Assembly (NCBI GenBank): GCA_024349245.1
Contig: JALDNG010000857.1
Coordinates: 16,583-80,582, forward strand
From: Neodontobutis hainanensis
Taxonomy: Eukaryota > Chordata > Actinopteri > Gobiiformes > Odontobutidae
Direction of reading: 5' to 3'
Length of the DNA stretch: 64,000 nt
Every line of letters starts with the position of its first letter. Positions within the stretch are counted from its first letter, which is position 1. The position numbers were made by a program, and so were the translations under genes. Shown here piece by piece: positions 45,245 through 58,080 of this stretch. The notes below the pieces were generated by a model. It did no database searches and was not told where the DNA came from. It worked only from the letters and a program-made list of their open reading frames with translations.

Positions 45245-48200
45245 AGGGGTTCAAGCACGAAGTGCTGAAACCCTATTGTAATTGTCCTGATTTTTATTAT
45301 TATTATTATTATTATTCTCCGGTAAAACGCATCGTGCAGGTCAAACCGTAAATGCTGGAGCGTTGAAAATTTGTCAGATGGTAGTACTCACCTGGGGTAT
45401 AACGTGAAAAGGTATGGCCACATTTGGCCAATAGGTGGCGCTATAGCAAGCAAAAGCGCGAATGGGCTCATAACTCGTAAACCGGTTAGTCGACATTTAT
45501 GTGTCATATATCATTGGAAAGCTGAGTCCTTGGCAAAAAAAACGTATATCTCCGATTTCATTTCCGCCTATAAAAATTTTCCGCCATTTTGAATTTTGTT
45601 GAAAATCTACTTTTGCGAACTAGTCCTAGGTTTTTGACCAATCGGAACCAAACCAGTCTCAACATGTTCTATGGTGTCTGATTATCGATAATTATCGAAA
45701 AAGTCGAAATTTCGATTCTGGTTCGCTAAGGGGCTTCAAAATAAAAGTTCAAAAATGCATGTTTTACGAAAAGGCTATAACTCAAGAAGTAAATAAGCTA
45801 ATTTTGCCAAACTTGGTACACGTGTCTAAGGGCTGACTTTGTAGATAGGATAACAAAATCGCAACAATTGGCCACATGGTGGCGCTATAACATGAAAAAA
45901 ACATAAATTAGGCTATAACCGCGCGACCGCTAGTCCGATTGACTTGAAAATCGGTATGCAGTGTCTTGGCCCAAGGTGCTAGGTATTTCTAAAAGGACAT
46001 TGGCCTATCTCAAAAAACATGGCCGCCATCGACCAATGAAGTTTGAGCACTTATTAGACGAGGTTATCGGAGTCGATCGAAACGAAACTTCGATAAGGCT
46101 GTTCGACTCGAGGTTCTAAAGGTCTGTAAGAATTTTGAAAGAAATCGGCCACTAGTCGGCGCTAACGAGTTTTATGGCTCTGTAATCACGTGGTGTTTGA
46201 CATATCTACGCAAACTGCATATCTTTGGATAGATCTCTTCATGCTGAACAACTTTGCCAATATAACCACTGTTGTCAATCAAAGCGTTCATTAAATATTT
46301 GCAATTATGTTAAAAACCTACTTTTGCGAACTAGTCCTAGGTTTTTCGACTGATCGGAACCAAACCAGTTTCAAAATGTTCTCTGTTGTCTCATTATCGA
46401 TAATTATCGAAAAAAGTTGAAATTTCGATTCAAGGGGCTTCAAAATAAAAGTTCAAAAACGCATGTTTTACTTAAAAAGGCTATAACTCAAGAAGTAAAT
46501 GAGCAAATTTTACCAAACTTGGTACACGTGTCTAAGGCGTGACATTTGTGTATAGGATAACAAAATCGCGATGATTGGCCACATGGTGGCGCTATAACAT
46601 GAAAAACATGACATAAATTGGGCTATAACCGCGCGACCGCTAATCCGATTGACTTGAAAATCGGTATGCAGTGTCTTGGCCCAAGGTGCTAGGTATGTCT
46701 AAAAGGACATTGGCCTATCTCAAAAACATGGCCGCCATTGCGACAATGAAGTTTGAGCACTTATTAGACGAGGTTATCGGAGGTCGATCTAAAACGAAAC
46801 TCGATGGGGCTGTTCGACTCGAGGTTCTAAAGGTCTGTAAGAATTTTGAAAGAAATCGGCCACTAGTCGGCGCTAACGAGTTTTATGGCTCTGTAATCAC
46901 GTGGTGTTTGACATATCTACGCAAACTGCATATCTTTGGATAGATCTCTTCATGCTGAACAACTTTGCCAATATAACCACTGTTGTCAATCAAAGCGTTC
47001 ATTAAATATTCGCAATTATGTTAAAAACCTACTTTTGCGAACTAGTCCTAGGTTTTTCGACTGATTGGAACCAAACTAGTTTCAAAATGTTCTCTGTTGT
47101 CTCATTATCGATAATTATCGAAAAAAAGTTGAAATTTCGAAAATTTTTAGAGTAAAGGGCTTCAAAATAAAAGTTCAGAAAACGCATTATTTACTTAAGG
47201 TTATAACTCAAGAAGGAAATGTGATAATTTTACCAAACACTTGGTAAACGTGTGTATATTGTCAATTTGTAGTCAGGATAAAAATCGCGATGATTGGCCA
47301 CTTGGTGGCGCTATAACATGAATAAACATGAATAAACACAAAAGGCTATAACCGCTAAAGTCCAATAGTAAACTTGAAAATAGGTATGCAGTGTCTTGGC
47401 CCCAGGTTCTAGGTATGTCTAAAAGGACATTGGCGTATCTCAAAAAACATGGCCGCAATCGACTAATGAACACACTAAGTGCTCAAAAGTCTATTAAGGC
47501 TCAAAACTTCACTAAAGTAGGTGGGCACATGCAGCATGTGTCTCTAAAGATGCATGCAAACTTTTATGGAGATTGGACTAAAGGTGGCCCTATAAAATGA
47601 ACAAACATGAAAAGGGCTATAACCACTGGTTGTACATCTCTCTAGATATGTGTGTTTGTAGTGAATATCTACTCAAGAAATGCTCAGACTTTATTCAGAT
47701 AAGCACATTTAACATATGACATTACATTTGGCAGTAGTTTTTAGCTTTAAAATTCACATTTAATATCACATTTTGTCAATGTTTATCAATGCCATAGACT
47801 TGTGCTGACTGTAATACTACTGTTGTCCTGTAGATGGGGTCTTTTCCTTGGCTTTTATCACTTGATTTTGACATTTTGTGTATTATTATTTTAATTTATT
47901 TTAATCTTCTTCTTTCTGTACAGCACTTTGGTCTACTTCGGTAGTGTTAAAGTGCTTTATAAATAAAGTTTGTTGTTGTTGTTGTTGTTTGATGCAGGAT
48001 TAGAAATGTACTCTTGTGTTTCCACAGGTTAAAATTAAATGTATAGGCTAGAATCATGGTAAATCAAACTGGAAACATGGTAATCATGCACGGTAAATCA
48101 TGCCAGGAGATGCTAAATCAATGTAAACTATGGTAAATCATGGTAAAATATGTCAAATTATGGTAACATTTGGTAAATAACAAACATTTGTAATATCATG

Positions 48201-50073
48201 GTAAATCAGGCTAGAACATAATTAATCAAGGTAAACTATAGTGAAATATTGTAAATCACACTAGAGTGCAGTAGAACAGACTCTATGTAGCCCTGTACAA
48301 AATTTCTATAAGTTTCAGAGTATAAAAGATCATTAACAGTGAACACACACACAAAAAATATATATAAAGAAAAGTTCATAGAGTTCATGATAGTTAAAAT
48401 TGGGTAAAAGGTGTGTTGGTTAAAAGTATAAATATAGTATATAGAGTTTAATAAATAAGGCTATTTACAGTTAAGTTAAAAGTCATATAAAAGTTTTACG
48501 TTTCATCTAAAAAAAATAAAATAGAGAAGGAGCTGTGTTTATTTGTGTAACCTAACCTGTCAAATGTCAGTCATTTAATTCTGTTTTGCTGTTGGTTGTG
48601 TTAGTACTGGAGCCAATCAGAGTAACATCACTGTGTAAGGGGCGGACTAGTGGGACAGGTTTGTTTAGTGTGAAAGAAATAGGGAATGTTTTGCAGAGAC
48701 CAATGAAGGAATCAGTGTAAGCATTAATGTGAGAGCTATATAACATTTATGCAACATAAGAAAACTAGGTGTGACTTACAAGAGGTGAATATGATTGTAT
48801 ATGCCTGTAATTGTATTATGAACTGGTATTTAACACTGAATGCTGGGTTATAAATGCTAGAAAACATGTGGTTGTAGTAGCTGTTATCTACTACATAGAT
48901 GTGAGATATGATTGTATATTCATGTTGGTTTTAGCAGTGATATTATACAAACTGGTGATCTGAGCATTCTATACCATGGCTCTGCTGTTGTCTTTAGACT
49001 GCGGTCAGAGGAGCATTCTATGCCATGTGCTCATATGTTGTAGTTTTAGCATTGTGATATCTCACAAACTAAAACAAAGCTAATTCAATAAGAAATAGTG
49101 TTTGATGTGGCTAAATTCAGATAATATGCTCTAAGGAGACGGACGTTGGAGAGAGAGAGAAAAGGAGAGGTATGCCCTGCTGTTTTCTGCCCAGCTGTTC
49201 TGTGCACCCTGCCTTGACCTTCTGTGACGTGTTTCTAACTTTGCCATAACTTTTGCCATTACCAACACCATTACCATTGCCTTCGCTGTACTGACTACAC
49301 CTGGATTCGTGAGTACTAACAATTCATATGCACGTGCTTTTGTTTATGCTCAGTTTCTGAGTGAAGCCTCACCAGTACAAAGTGTCATTGAACATTTGCT
49401 TGAAGATTTTTTCAGAGGAATGAATAATTGTTTAAGTTCAATATAACCACAGAAGGTTTTTTTTGGGAAAGTGAAGTTTGTTTTGTTTTTTTCTTCCAGC
49501 TCGTTTCATGTATATGTGATTTGTTATATTTAATTCTGAGATACAATTATCTTTTATTTAGTGTTGTAAATAAATATTTGGGAATAGTTTGCAAACCAAA
49601 AAATAGTTTTGGTGGTCTGGTCTTAAAGAATAGCAAAGAGTATTTTGAATATATAACATTTATTAAGTAACATAACAAAAACAAGTTGTATTTCTCTACA
49701 AGACCCAGCCCAGGCTGTCTATTGTATTACCACTCCAGCTTTATTTTCTAACTACATGGCACCTGGGTTACATGTAGATGTTCAGTAGAACAGACTGTAC
49801 AAGGCAGTAGAACAGACTGTGATGCAGTAGTACAGACTGTAAAGATGCAGTAGAACAGACTGTAAAGATGCAGTAGAACAGACTGTCGACAGATATTAAA
49901 ACAGACTTGCCTGTATTGGCTGTAAATGGTATTTTCCGCTCATTATTTCAGTGATAGAAATCTTGCCAAGTTAAAAATAATGTCTTTAATGCGTCTGTGG
50001 TTTAAAGGCCTTCAAGTTTAGCATTTGAGGCTTGATTGCTTGAACCCGATAAATGCTGCTTGCAGCTTTAATA
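45245..50073 (+). repeat. Array unit U9, with an extra ~710-bp module
   Basis: Longest unit (4829 bp). Full head form (AGGGGTTCAAGCACGAAGTG). A third module copy at about 46310-47020 starts like beta2 and continues like beta1. Carries the TAAAAGTCATATAAAAG insertion (48477). Exon 1 and intron 1 are heavily remodelled at about 48660-49020. Confidence 0.9.
48665..49595 (+). ncRNA. Predicted RNA gene copy with remodelled exon 1, U9
   Basis: CCAAT 48613-48617 kept; GC box lost one G (GGGGCGGAC). Exon 1 is largely replaced by scrambled related sequence, yet GTGACTTACAAGAG/GTGAAT and its donor (48785) survive. Intron 1 410 nt, exon 2 49195-49308 (114 nt), intron 2 191 nt, exon 3 from 49500, AATAAA 49569-49574. 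It may be a pseudogene. Confidence 0.38.
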
Positions 50074-53000
50074 ATTATTATTATTATTATTATTCTCCTG
50101 CAAAACGCATCGTGCAGGTCAAACCGTAAATGCTGGAGCGATTGAAACTTTGTCAGATGGTAGTACTCACCTGGGGTATGAATGTGAAAAGGTATGGCCA
50201 CATAATTGGCCAATAGGTGGCGCTATAGCAAGCAAAAGCGCGAATGGGCTCATAACTCGTAAACCGGTTATTTGACATTTATGTCATATATCATTGGAAA
50301 GCTGAGTCCTTGCCAAAAAAACGTATATCTCCGATTTCATTTCCGCCTATAAAAATTTTCCGCCATTTTGAATTTTGTTGAAAATCTACTTTTGCGAACT
50401 AGTCCTAGGTTTTTTGACCAATCGGAACCAAACCAGTCTCAACATGTTCTCTGGTGTCTCATTATCGATAATTATCGAAAAAAAGTCGAAATTTCGATTC
50501 TGGTTCGCTAAGGGGCTTCAAAATAAAAGTTCAAAAATGCATGTTTTACAAAAAGGCTATAACTCAAAAAGTAAATGAGCAAATTTTACCAAACTTGGTA
50601 CACGTGTCTAAGGCGTGACTTTGTGGATAGGGTAACAAAATCGCTACGATTGGCCACATGGTGGCGCTATAACATGAAAAAAACATAAATTAGGCTATAA
50701 CCGCGCGACCGCTAGTCCGATTGACTTGAAAATCGGTATGCAGTGTCTTGGCCCAAGGTGCTAGGTATGTCTAAAAGGACATTGGCCTATCTCAGAAAAA
50801 CATGGCCGCCATCGACCAATGAAGTTTGAGCACTTATTAGACGAGGTTATCGGAGGCCGATCGAAACGAAACTCGATGGGGCTGTTCGACTCGAGGTTCT
50901 AAAGGTCTGTAAGAATTTTGAAAGAAATCGGCCACTAGTCGGCGCTAACGAGTTTTATGGCTCTGTAATCACGTGGTGTTTGACATATCTACGCAAACTG
51001 CATATCTTTGGATAGATCTCTTCATGCTGAACAACTTTGCCAATATAACCACTGTTGTCAATCAAAGCGTTCATTAAATATTCGCAATTATGTTAAAAAC
51101 CTACTTTTGCGAACTAGTCCTAGGTTTTTCGACTGATCGGAACCAAACCAGTTTCAAAATGTTCTCTGTTGTCTCATTATCGATAATTATCGAAAAAAAG
51201 TTGAAATTTCGAAAATTTTTAGAGTAAAGGGCTTCAAAATAAAAGTTCAGAAAACGCATTATTTAAGAAAAAGGTTATAACTCAAGAAGGAAATGAGATA
51301 ATTTACAAAACTTGCTACACGTATGTAAGGGGACACTTTGTAGGTCAGGATAAAAATTTCGCGATGATTGGCCACTTGGTGGCGCTATAACATGAAAAAC
51401 ATGAATATACACGAAAAGGGCTATAACCGCGCGACCGCTAGTCCGATTGACTTGAAAATAGGTATGCAGTGTCTTGGCCCCAGGTTCTAGGTATGTCTAA
51501 AAGGACATTGGCCTATCTCAAAAAACATGGCCGCAATTGACTAATGAACGCTAATGTGCTCAAAAGCCTATTAAGGCTCAAAACTTCACTAAAGTAGGTG
51601 GGCACATGCAGCGTGTGTCTCTAAAGATGTGTGCAAACTTTTATGGACATTGGACTATAGGTGGCACTATAACATGAAGAAACATGAAAAGGGCTATAAA
51701 CACTGGTTGTACATCTCTCTAGATATGTGTGTTTGTAGTGAATATCTATTAAAGAAATGCTCAGCCTTTATTCAGATAAGCACATTTAACATATGACATT
51801 ACATTTGGCAGTAGTTTTTAGCTTTAAAATTCACATTTAATATCACATTTTGTCAATGTTTATCAATGCCATAGACTTGTGCTGGCTGTAATACTACTGT
51901 TGTCCTGTAGATGGGGTCTTTTCCTTGGCTTTTATCACTTGATTTTGACATTTTGTGTATTATTATTTTAATTTATTTTAATCTTCTTCTTTCTGTACAG
52001 CACTTTGGTCTACTGGTAGTGTTAAAGTGCTTTATAAATAAAGTTGTTGTTGTTGTTGTTGTTGTTTGATGCAGGATTAGAAATGTACTCTCTTGTGTTT
52101 CCACAGGTTAAAATTAAATGTATAGGCTAGAATCATGGTAAATAAACTGGAACATGGTAAATCACGGTAAATCATGCCAGGAGATGCTAAATCAATGTAA
52201 ACTATGGTAAATCATGGTAAAATATGTCAAATTATGGTAACATTTGGTAAATAACAAACATTTGTAATATCATGGTAAATCAGGCTAGAACATAATTAAT
52301 CAAGGTAAACTATAGTGAAATATTGTAAATCACACTAGAGTGCAGTAGAACAGACTCTATGTAGCCCTGTACAAAATTTCTATAAGTTTCAGAGTATAAA
52401 AGATCATTAACAGTGAACACACACACACAAAATATATATAAAGAAAAGTTCATAGAGTTCATGATAGTTAAAATTGGGTAAAAGGTGTGTTGGTTAAAAG
52501 TATAAATATAGTATATAGAGTTTAATAAATAAGGCTATTTACAGTAGTTAAAAGTCATATAAAAGTTTTACGTTTTATCTAAAAAAATAAAATAGAGAAG
52601 GTAGCTGTGTTTATTTGTGTAACCTAACCTGTCAAATGTCAGTCATTTAATTCCTGTTTTGCTGTTGGTTGTGTTAGTACTGGAGCCAATCAGAGTAACA
52701 TCACTGTGTAAGGGGCGGGACTAGTGGGACAGGTTTGTGTGAGGAGTAGTGAGCACATGAGAGAGAAGGGCAGACACATGTTATGATGAGAGAGCTAATG
52801 AAGGAGGTATCTTAGTGTGGGAAGCATTAATGTTTTGTTTATGAAGGTCGACTACTCGTGGTCCTTACAACAAAGAAAAACGTTGGAGTGACTTACAAGA
52901 GGTGAATATGATTGTATATGCCTGTAATTTTGTATTATATCGAACTGGTATAGTTAGGACACTACAATGCTAAAATGCTGCTAGCGGTAGCATTCTATGC

Positions 53001-54052
53001 CATGTGCTCATATGTTGTAGTTTTAGCATTGTGATATCTCTAAAACTAAAACAAAGCTAACGCTAATTCAATAAGAAATAGTGTTTGATGTGGCTAAATT
53101 CAGATAATATGCTCTAAGGAGACGGACGTTGGAGAGAGAGAAAAGGAGAGGTATGCCCTGCTGTTTTCTGCCCAGCTGTTCTGTGCACCCTGCCTTGACC
53201 TTCTGTGACGTGTTTCTAACTTTGCCATAACTTTTGCCATTACCAACACCATTACCATTGCCTTCGCTGTACTGACTACACCTGGATTCGTGAGTACTAA
53301 CAATTCATATGCACGTGCTTTTGTTTATGCTCAGTTTCTGAGTGAAGCCTCACCGCACACAAAGTGTCATTGAACATGCTTGCAACGGGTTGAACATTTT
53401 TTCAGAGGGAATGAATAATTGTTTAAGTTCAATATAACCACAGAAAGGTTTTTCTTTTGGGAAAGTGAAGTTTGTTTTTGTTTTTTTCTTCCAGCTCGTT
53501 TCATGTATATGTGATTTGTTTTATTTAATTCTGAGATACAATTATCTTTTATTTAGTGTTGTAAATAAATATTTGGGAATAGTTTTGCAAACCAAAAAAA
53601 TAGTTTTGGTGGTCTTTTAAAGAATAGCAAAGAGTATTTTGAATATATAACATTTATTAAGTAACATAACAAAAACAAGTTGTATTTCTCTACAATGAGC
53701 CCAGGCCCAGTCTCATTGTATTACCACTCCAGCTTTATTTTCTAACTACATGGCACCTGGGTTACATGTAGATGTTCAGTAGAACAGACTGTAGATGTGC
53801 AGTAGAACAGACTGTAAAGATGCAGTAGAACAGGCTGTAAAGATGCAGTAGAACAGACTGTCGACAGATATTAAAACAGACTTGCCTGTATTGGCTGTAA
53901 ATGGTATTTTCCGTTCATTATTTCAGTGATAGAAATCTTGCTAAGTTAAAAATAATGTCTTTCAATGCGTCTGTGGTTTAAAGGCCTTCAAGTTTAGCAT
54001 TTGAGGCTTGATTGCTTGAACCCCGATAAATGCTGCTTGCAGCTTTAATTAT
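50074..54052 (+). repeat. Array unit U10
   Basis: Collapsed junction at its start. LINE-type tail present. Carries the TAAAAGTCATATAAAAG insertion at about 52549-52580. A single palindrome arm lies at about 52989-53022. Confidence 0.9.
52740..53590 (+). ncRNA. Predicted three-exon non-coding RNA gene, U10
   Basis: CCAAT 52686-52690, GC box 52712-52719, exon 1 donor 52902, intron 1 274 nt, exon 2 53176-53289 (114 nt), intron 2 205 nt, exon 3 from 53495, AATAAA 53564-53569. Signals intact. Confidence 0.48.
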
Positions 54053-57000
54053 TATTATTATTATTATTCTCCGGTAAAACGCATCGTGCAGGTCAAACCG
54101 TAAATGCTGGAGCGTTGAAACTTTGTCAGATGGTAGTCCGCTGAATGTGAAAAGGTATGACACTAATTGGCCAATAGGTGGCGCTATAGTAAGAAAAAAG
54201 CGTAAAATGGGCTCATAACTCAAAAACCGGTTTGGTCAACATTTATGTGTCTTATATCATTGGAAAGCTGAGTCCTTGGTAAAAAAACGTATATCTCCGA
54301 TTTCATTTCCGCCTATAAAAATTTTCCGCCATTTTGAATTTTGTTGAAAATCTACTTTTGCGAACTAGTCCTAGGTTTTGACCGATCGGAACCAAACCAG
54401 TCTCAACATGTTCTATGGTGTCTCATTATCGATAATTATCGAAAAAAGTCGAAATTTCGATTTTGGTTCGCTAAGGGGCTTCAAAATAAAAGTTACAAAA
54501 ACGCATGTTTTACGAAAAAGGCTATAACTCAAGAAGTAAATAAGCTAATTTTGCCAAACTTGGTACACGTGTCTAAGGGCTGACTTTGTAGATAGGATAA
54601 CAAAATCGCAACAATTGGCCACATGGTGGCGCTATAACATGAAAAAACATAAATTGGGCTATAACGCGACCGCTAGTCCGATTGACTTGAAAATCGGTAT
54701 GCAGTGTCTTGGCCCAAGGTGCTAGATATGTCTAAAAGGACATTGGCCTATCTCTAAAAACACGGCCGCCATCGACCAATGAAGTTTGAGCACTTATTAG
54801 ACGAGGTTATCGGAGGTCGATCGAAACGAAACTCGATGGGGCTGTTCGACTCGAGGTTCTAAAGGTCTGTAAGAATTTTGAAAGAAATCGGCCACTAGTC
54901 GGCGCTAACGAGTTTTATGGCTCCGTAATCACGTGGTGTTTGACATATCTACGCAAACTGCATATCTTTGGATAGATCTCTTCATGCTGAACAACTTTGC
55001 CAATATAACTACTGTTGTCAATCAAAGCGTTAATTAAATATTCGCAATTATGTTAAAAACCTACTTTTGCAAACTAGTCCTAGGTTTTTTGACTGATTGG
55101 AACCAAACCAGTTTCAAAATGTTCTCTGTTGTCTCATTATCGATAATTATCGAAAAAAAGCTGAAATTTCGAAAATTTTTAGAGTAAAGGGCTTCAAAAT
55201 AAAAGTTCAGAAAACGCATTATTTATTTAAAAGGTTATAACTCAAGAAGGAAATGAGATAAATTTACAAACTTGGTACACGTGTGTATATTGTCAATTTG
55301 TAGTCAGGATAAAAATCGCGATGATTGGCCACTCGGTGGCGCTATAACATGAATAAACATGAATAAACACGAAAAGGGCTATAACCGCGCGACCGCTAGT
55401 CCGACTGACTTGAAAATAGGTATGCAGTGTCTTGGCCCCAGGTACTAGGTATGTCTAAAAGGACATTGGCGTATCTCAAAAAACATGGCCGCAATCGACT
55501 AATGAACGCTAATGTGCTCAAAAGCCTATTAAGGCTCAAAACTTCACTAAAGTAGGTGGGCACATGCAGCGTGTCTCTAAAGATGCGTGCAAACTTTTAT
55601 GGAGATTGGACTAAAGGTGGCACTATAAAATGAACAAACATGAAAAGGGCTATAACCACTGGTTGTACATCTCTCTAGATATGTGTGTTTGTAGTGAATA
55701 TCTAAAGAAATGCTCAGCCTTTATTCAGATAAGCACATTTAACATATGACATTACATTTGGCAGTAGTTTTTAGCTTTAAAATTCACATTTAATATCACA
55801 TTTTGTCAATGTTTATCAATGCCATAGACTTGTGCTGGCTGTAATACTACTGTTGTCCTGTAGATGGGGTCTTTTCCTTGGCTTTTATCACTTGATTTTG
55901 ACATTTTGTGTATTATTATTTTAATTTATTTTAATCTTCTTCTTTCTGTACAGCACTTTGGTCTACTCAGTAGTGTTAAAGTGCTTTATAAATAAAGTTT
56001 GTTGTTGTTGTTGTTGTTGTTTGATGCAGGATTAGAAATGTACTCTCTGTGTTTCCACAGGTTAAAATTAAATGTATAGGCTAGAATCATGGTAAATCAA
56101 ACTGGAACATGGTAAATCACGGTAAATCATGCCAGGAGATGCTAAATCAATGTAAACTATGGTAAATCATGGTAAAATATGTCAAATTATGGTAACATTT
56201 GGTAAATAACAAACATTTGTAATATCATGGTAAATCAGGCTAGAACATAATTAATCAAGGTAAACTATAGTGAAATATTGTAAATCACACTAGAGTGCAG
56301 TAGAACAGACTCTATGTAGCCCTGTACAAAATTTCTATAAGTTTCAGAGTATAAAAGATCATTAACAGTGAACACACACACACAAAAAATATATATAAAG
56401 AAAAGTTCATAGAGTTCATGATAGTTAAAATTGGGTAAAAGGTGTGTTGGTTAAAAGTATAAATATAGTATATAGAGTTTAATAAATAAGGCTATTTACA
56501 GTTAAGTAAAAAAATAGAGAAGCAGCTGTGTTTATTTGTGTAACCTAACCTGTCAAATGTCAGTCATTTAATTCCTGTTTTGCTGTTGGTTGTGTTAGTA
56601 CTGGAGCCAATCAGAGTAACATCACTGTGTAAGGGGCGGGACTAGTGGGACAGGTTTGTGTGAGGAGTAGTGAGCACATGAGAGAAGGACAGACACATGT
56701 TATGATGAGAGAGCTAATGAAGGAGGTATCTTAGTGTGGGAAGCATTAATGTTTTGTTTATGAAGGTCGACTACTCGTGGTCCTTACAACAAAGAAAAAC
56801 GTTGGTGTGACTTACAAGAGGTGAATATGATTGTATATGCCTGTAATTTTGTATTATATCGAACTGGTATAGTTAGGACACTGAATGTATAACGTGGTTA
56901 GCAAAATGCTAGCTAGCGGTAGCATTCTATGCCATGTGCTCATGTTGTAGTTTTAGCATTGTGATATCTCTAAAACTACAACATATGAGCACATGGCATA

Positions 57001-58080
57001 GAATGCTCATATGCTCATATGTTGTAGTTTTAGCATTGTGATATCTCTAAAACTAAAACAAAGCTAACGCTAATTCAATAAGAAATAGTGTTTGATGTGG
57101 CTAAATTCAGATAATATGCTCTAAGGAGACGGACGTTGGAGAGAGAGAAAAGGAGAGGTATGCCCTGCTGTTTTCTGCCCAGCTGTTCTGTGCACCCTGC
57201 CTTGACCTTCTGTGACGTGTTTCTAACTTTGCCATAACTTTTGCCATTACCAACACCATTACCATTGCCTTCGCTGTACTGACTACACCTGGATTCGTGA
57301 GTACTAACAATTCATATGCATGTGCTTTTGTTTATGCTCAGTTTCTGAGTGAAGCCTCACCGTACACAAAGTGTCATTGAACATGCTTGCAACGGGTTGA
57401 ACATTTTTTCAGAGGGAATGAATAATTGTTTAAGTTCAATATAACCACAGAAAGGTTTTCTTTTGGGAAAGTGAAGTTTGTTTTTTTTTTTTCTTCCAGC
57501 TCGTTTCATGTATATGTGATTTGTTTTATTTAATTCTGAGATACAATTATCTTTTATTTAGTGTTGTAAATAAATATTTGGGAATAGTTTTGCAAACCAA
57601 AAAAATAGTTTTGGTGGTCTTTTAAAGAATAGCAAAGAGTATTTTGAATATATAACATTTATTAAGTAACATAACAAAAACAAGTTGTATTTCTCTACAA
57701 CGAGCCCAGGCCCAGTCTCATTGTATTACCACTCCAGCTTTATTTTCTAACTACATGGCACCTGGGTTACATGTAGATGTTCAGTAGAACAGACTGTAGA
57801 TGATTATTAGAACAGAATGTAGATGTGCAGTAGAACAGACTGTAAAGATGCAGTAGAACAGACTGTAAAGATGCAGTAGAACAGACTGTCGACAGATATT
57901 AAAACAGACTTGCCTGTATTGGCTGTAAATGGTATTTTCCGTTCATTATTTCAGTGATAGAAATCTTGCTAAGTTAAAAAATAATGTCTTTCAATGCGTC
58001 TGTGGTTTAAAGGCCTTCAAGTTTAGCATTTGAGGCTTGATTGCTTGAACCCCGATAAATGCTGCTTGCAGCTTTAATTA
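54053..58080 (+). repeat. Array unit U11
   Basis: Collapsed junction at its start, first module slightly shortened (GTAGTCCGCTGAATG). LINE-type tail present. One palindrome pair at about 56921-57025. Confidence 0.9.
56660..57595 (+). ncRNA. Predicted three-exon non-coding RNA gene, U11
   Basis: CCAAT 56607-56611, GC box 56633-56640, exon 1 donor 56821, intron 1 362 nt, exon 2 57183-57296 (114 nt), intron 2 203 nt with an all-T tract before CTTCCAG, exon 3 from 57500, AATAAA 57569-57574. Signals intact. Confidence 0.48.
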
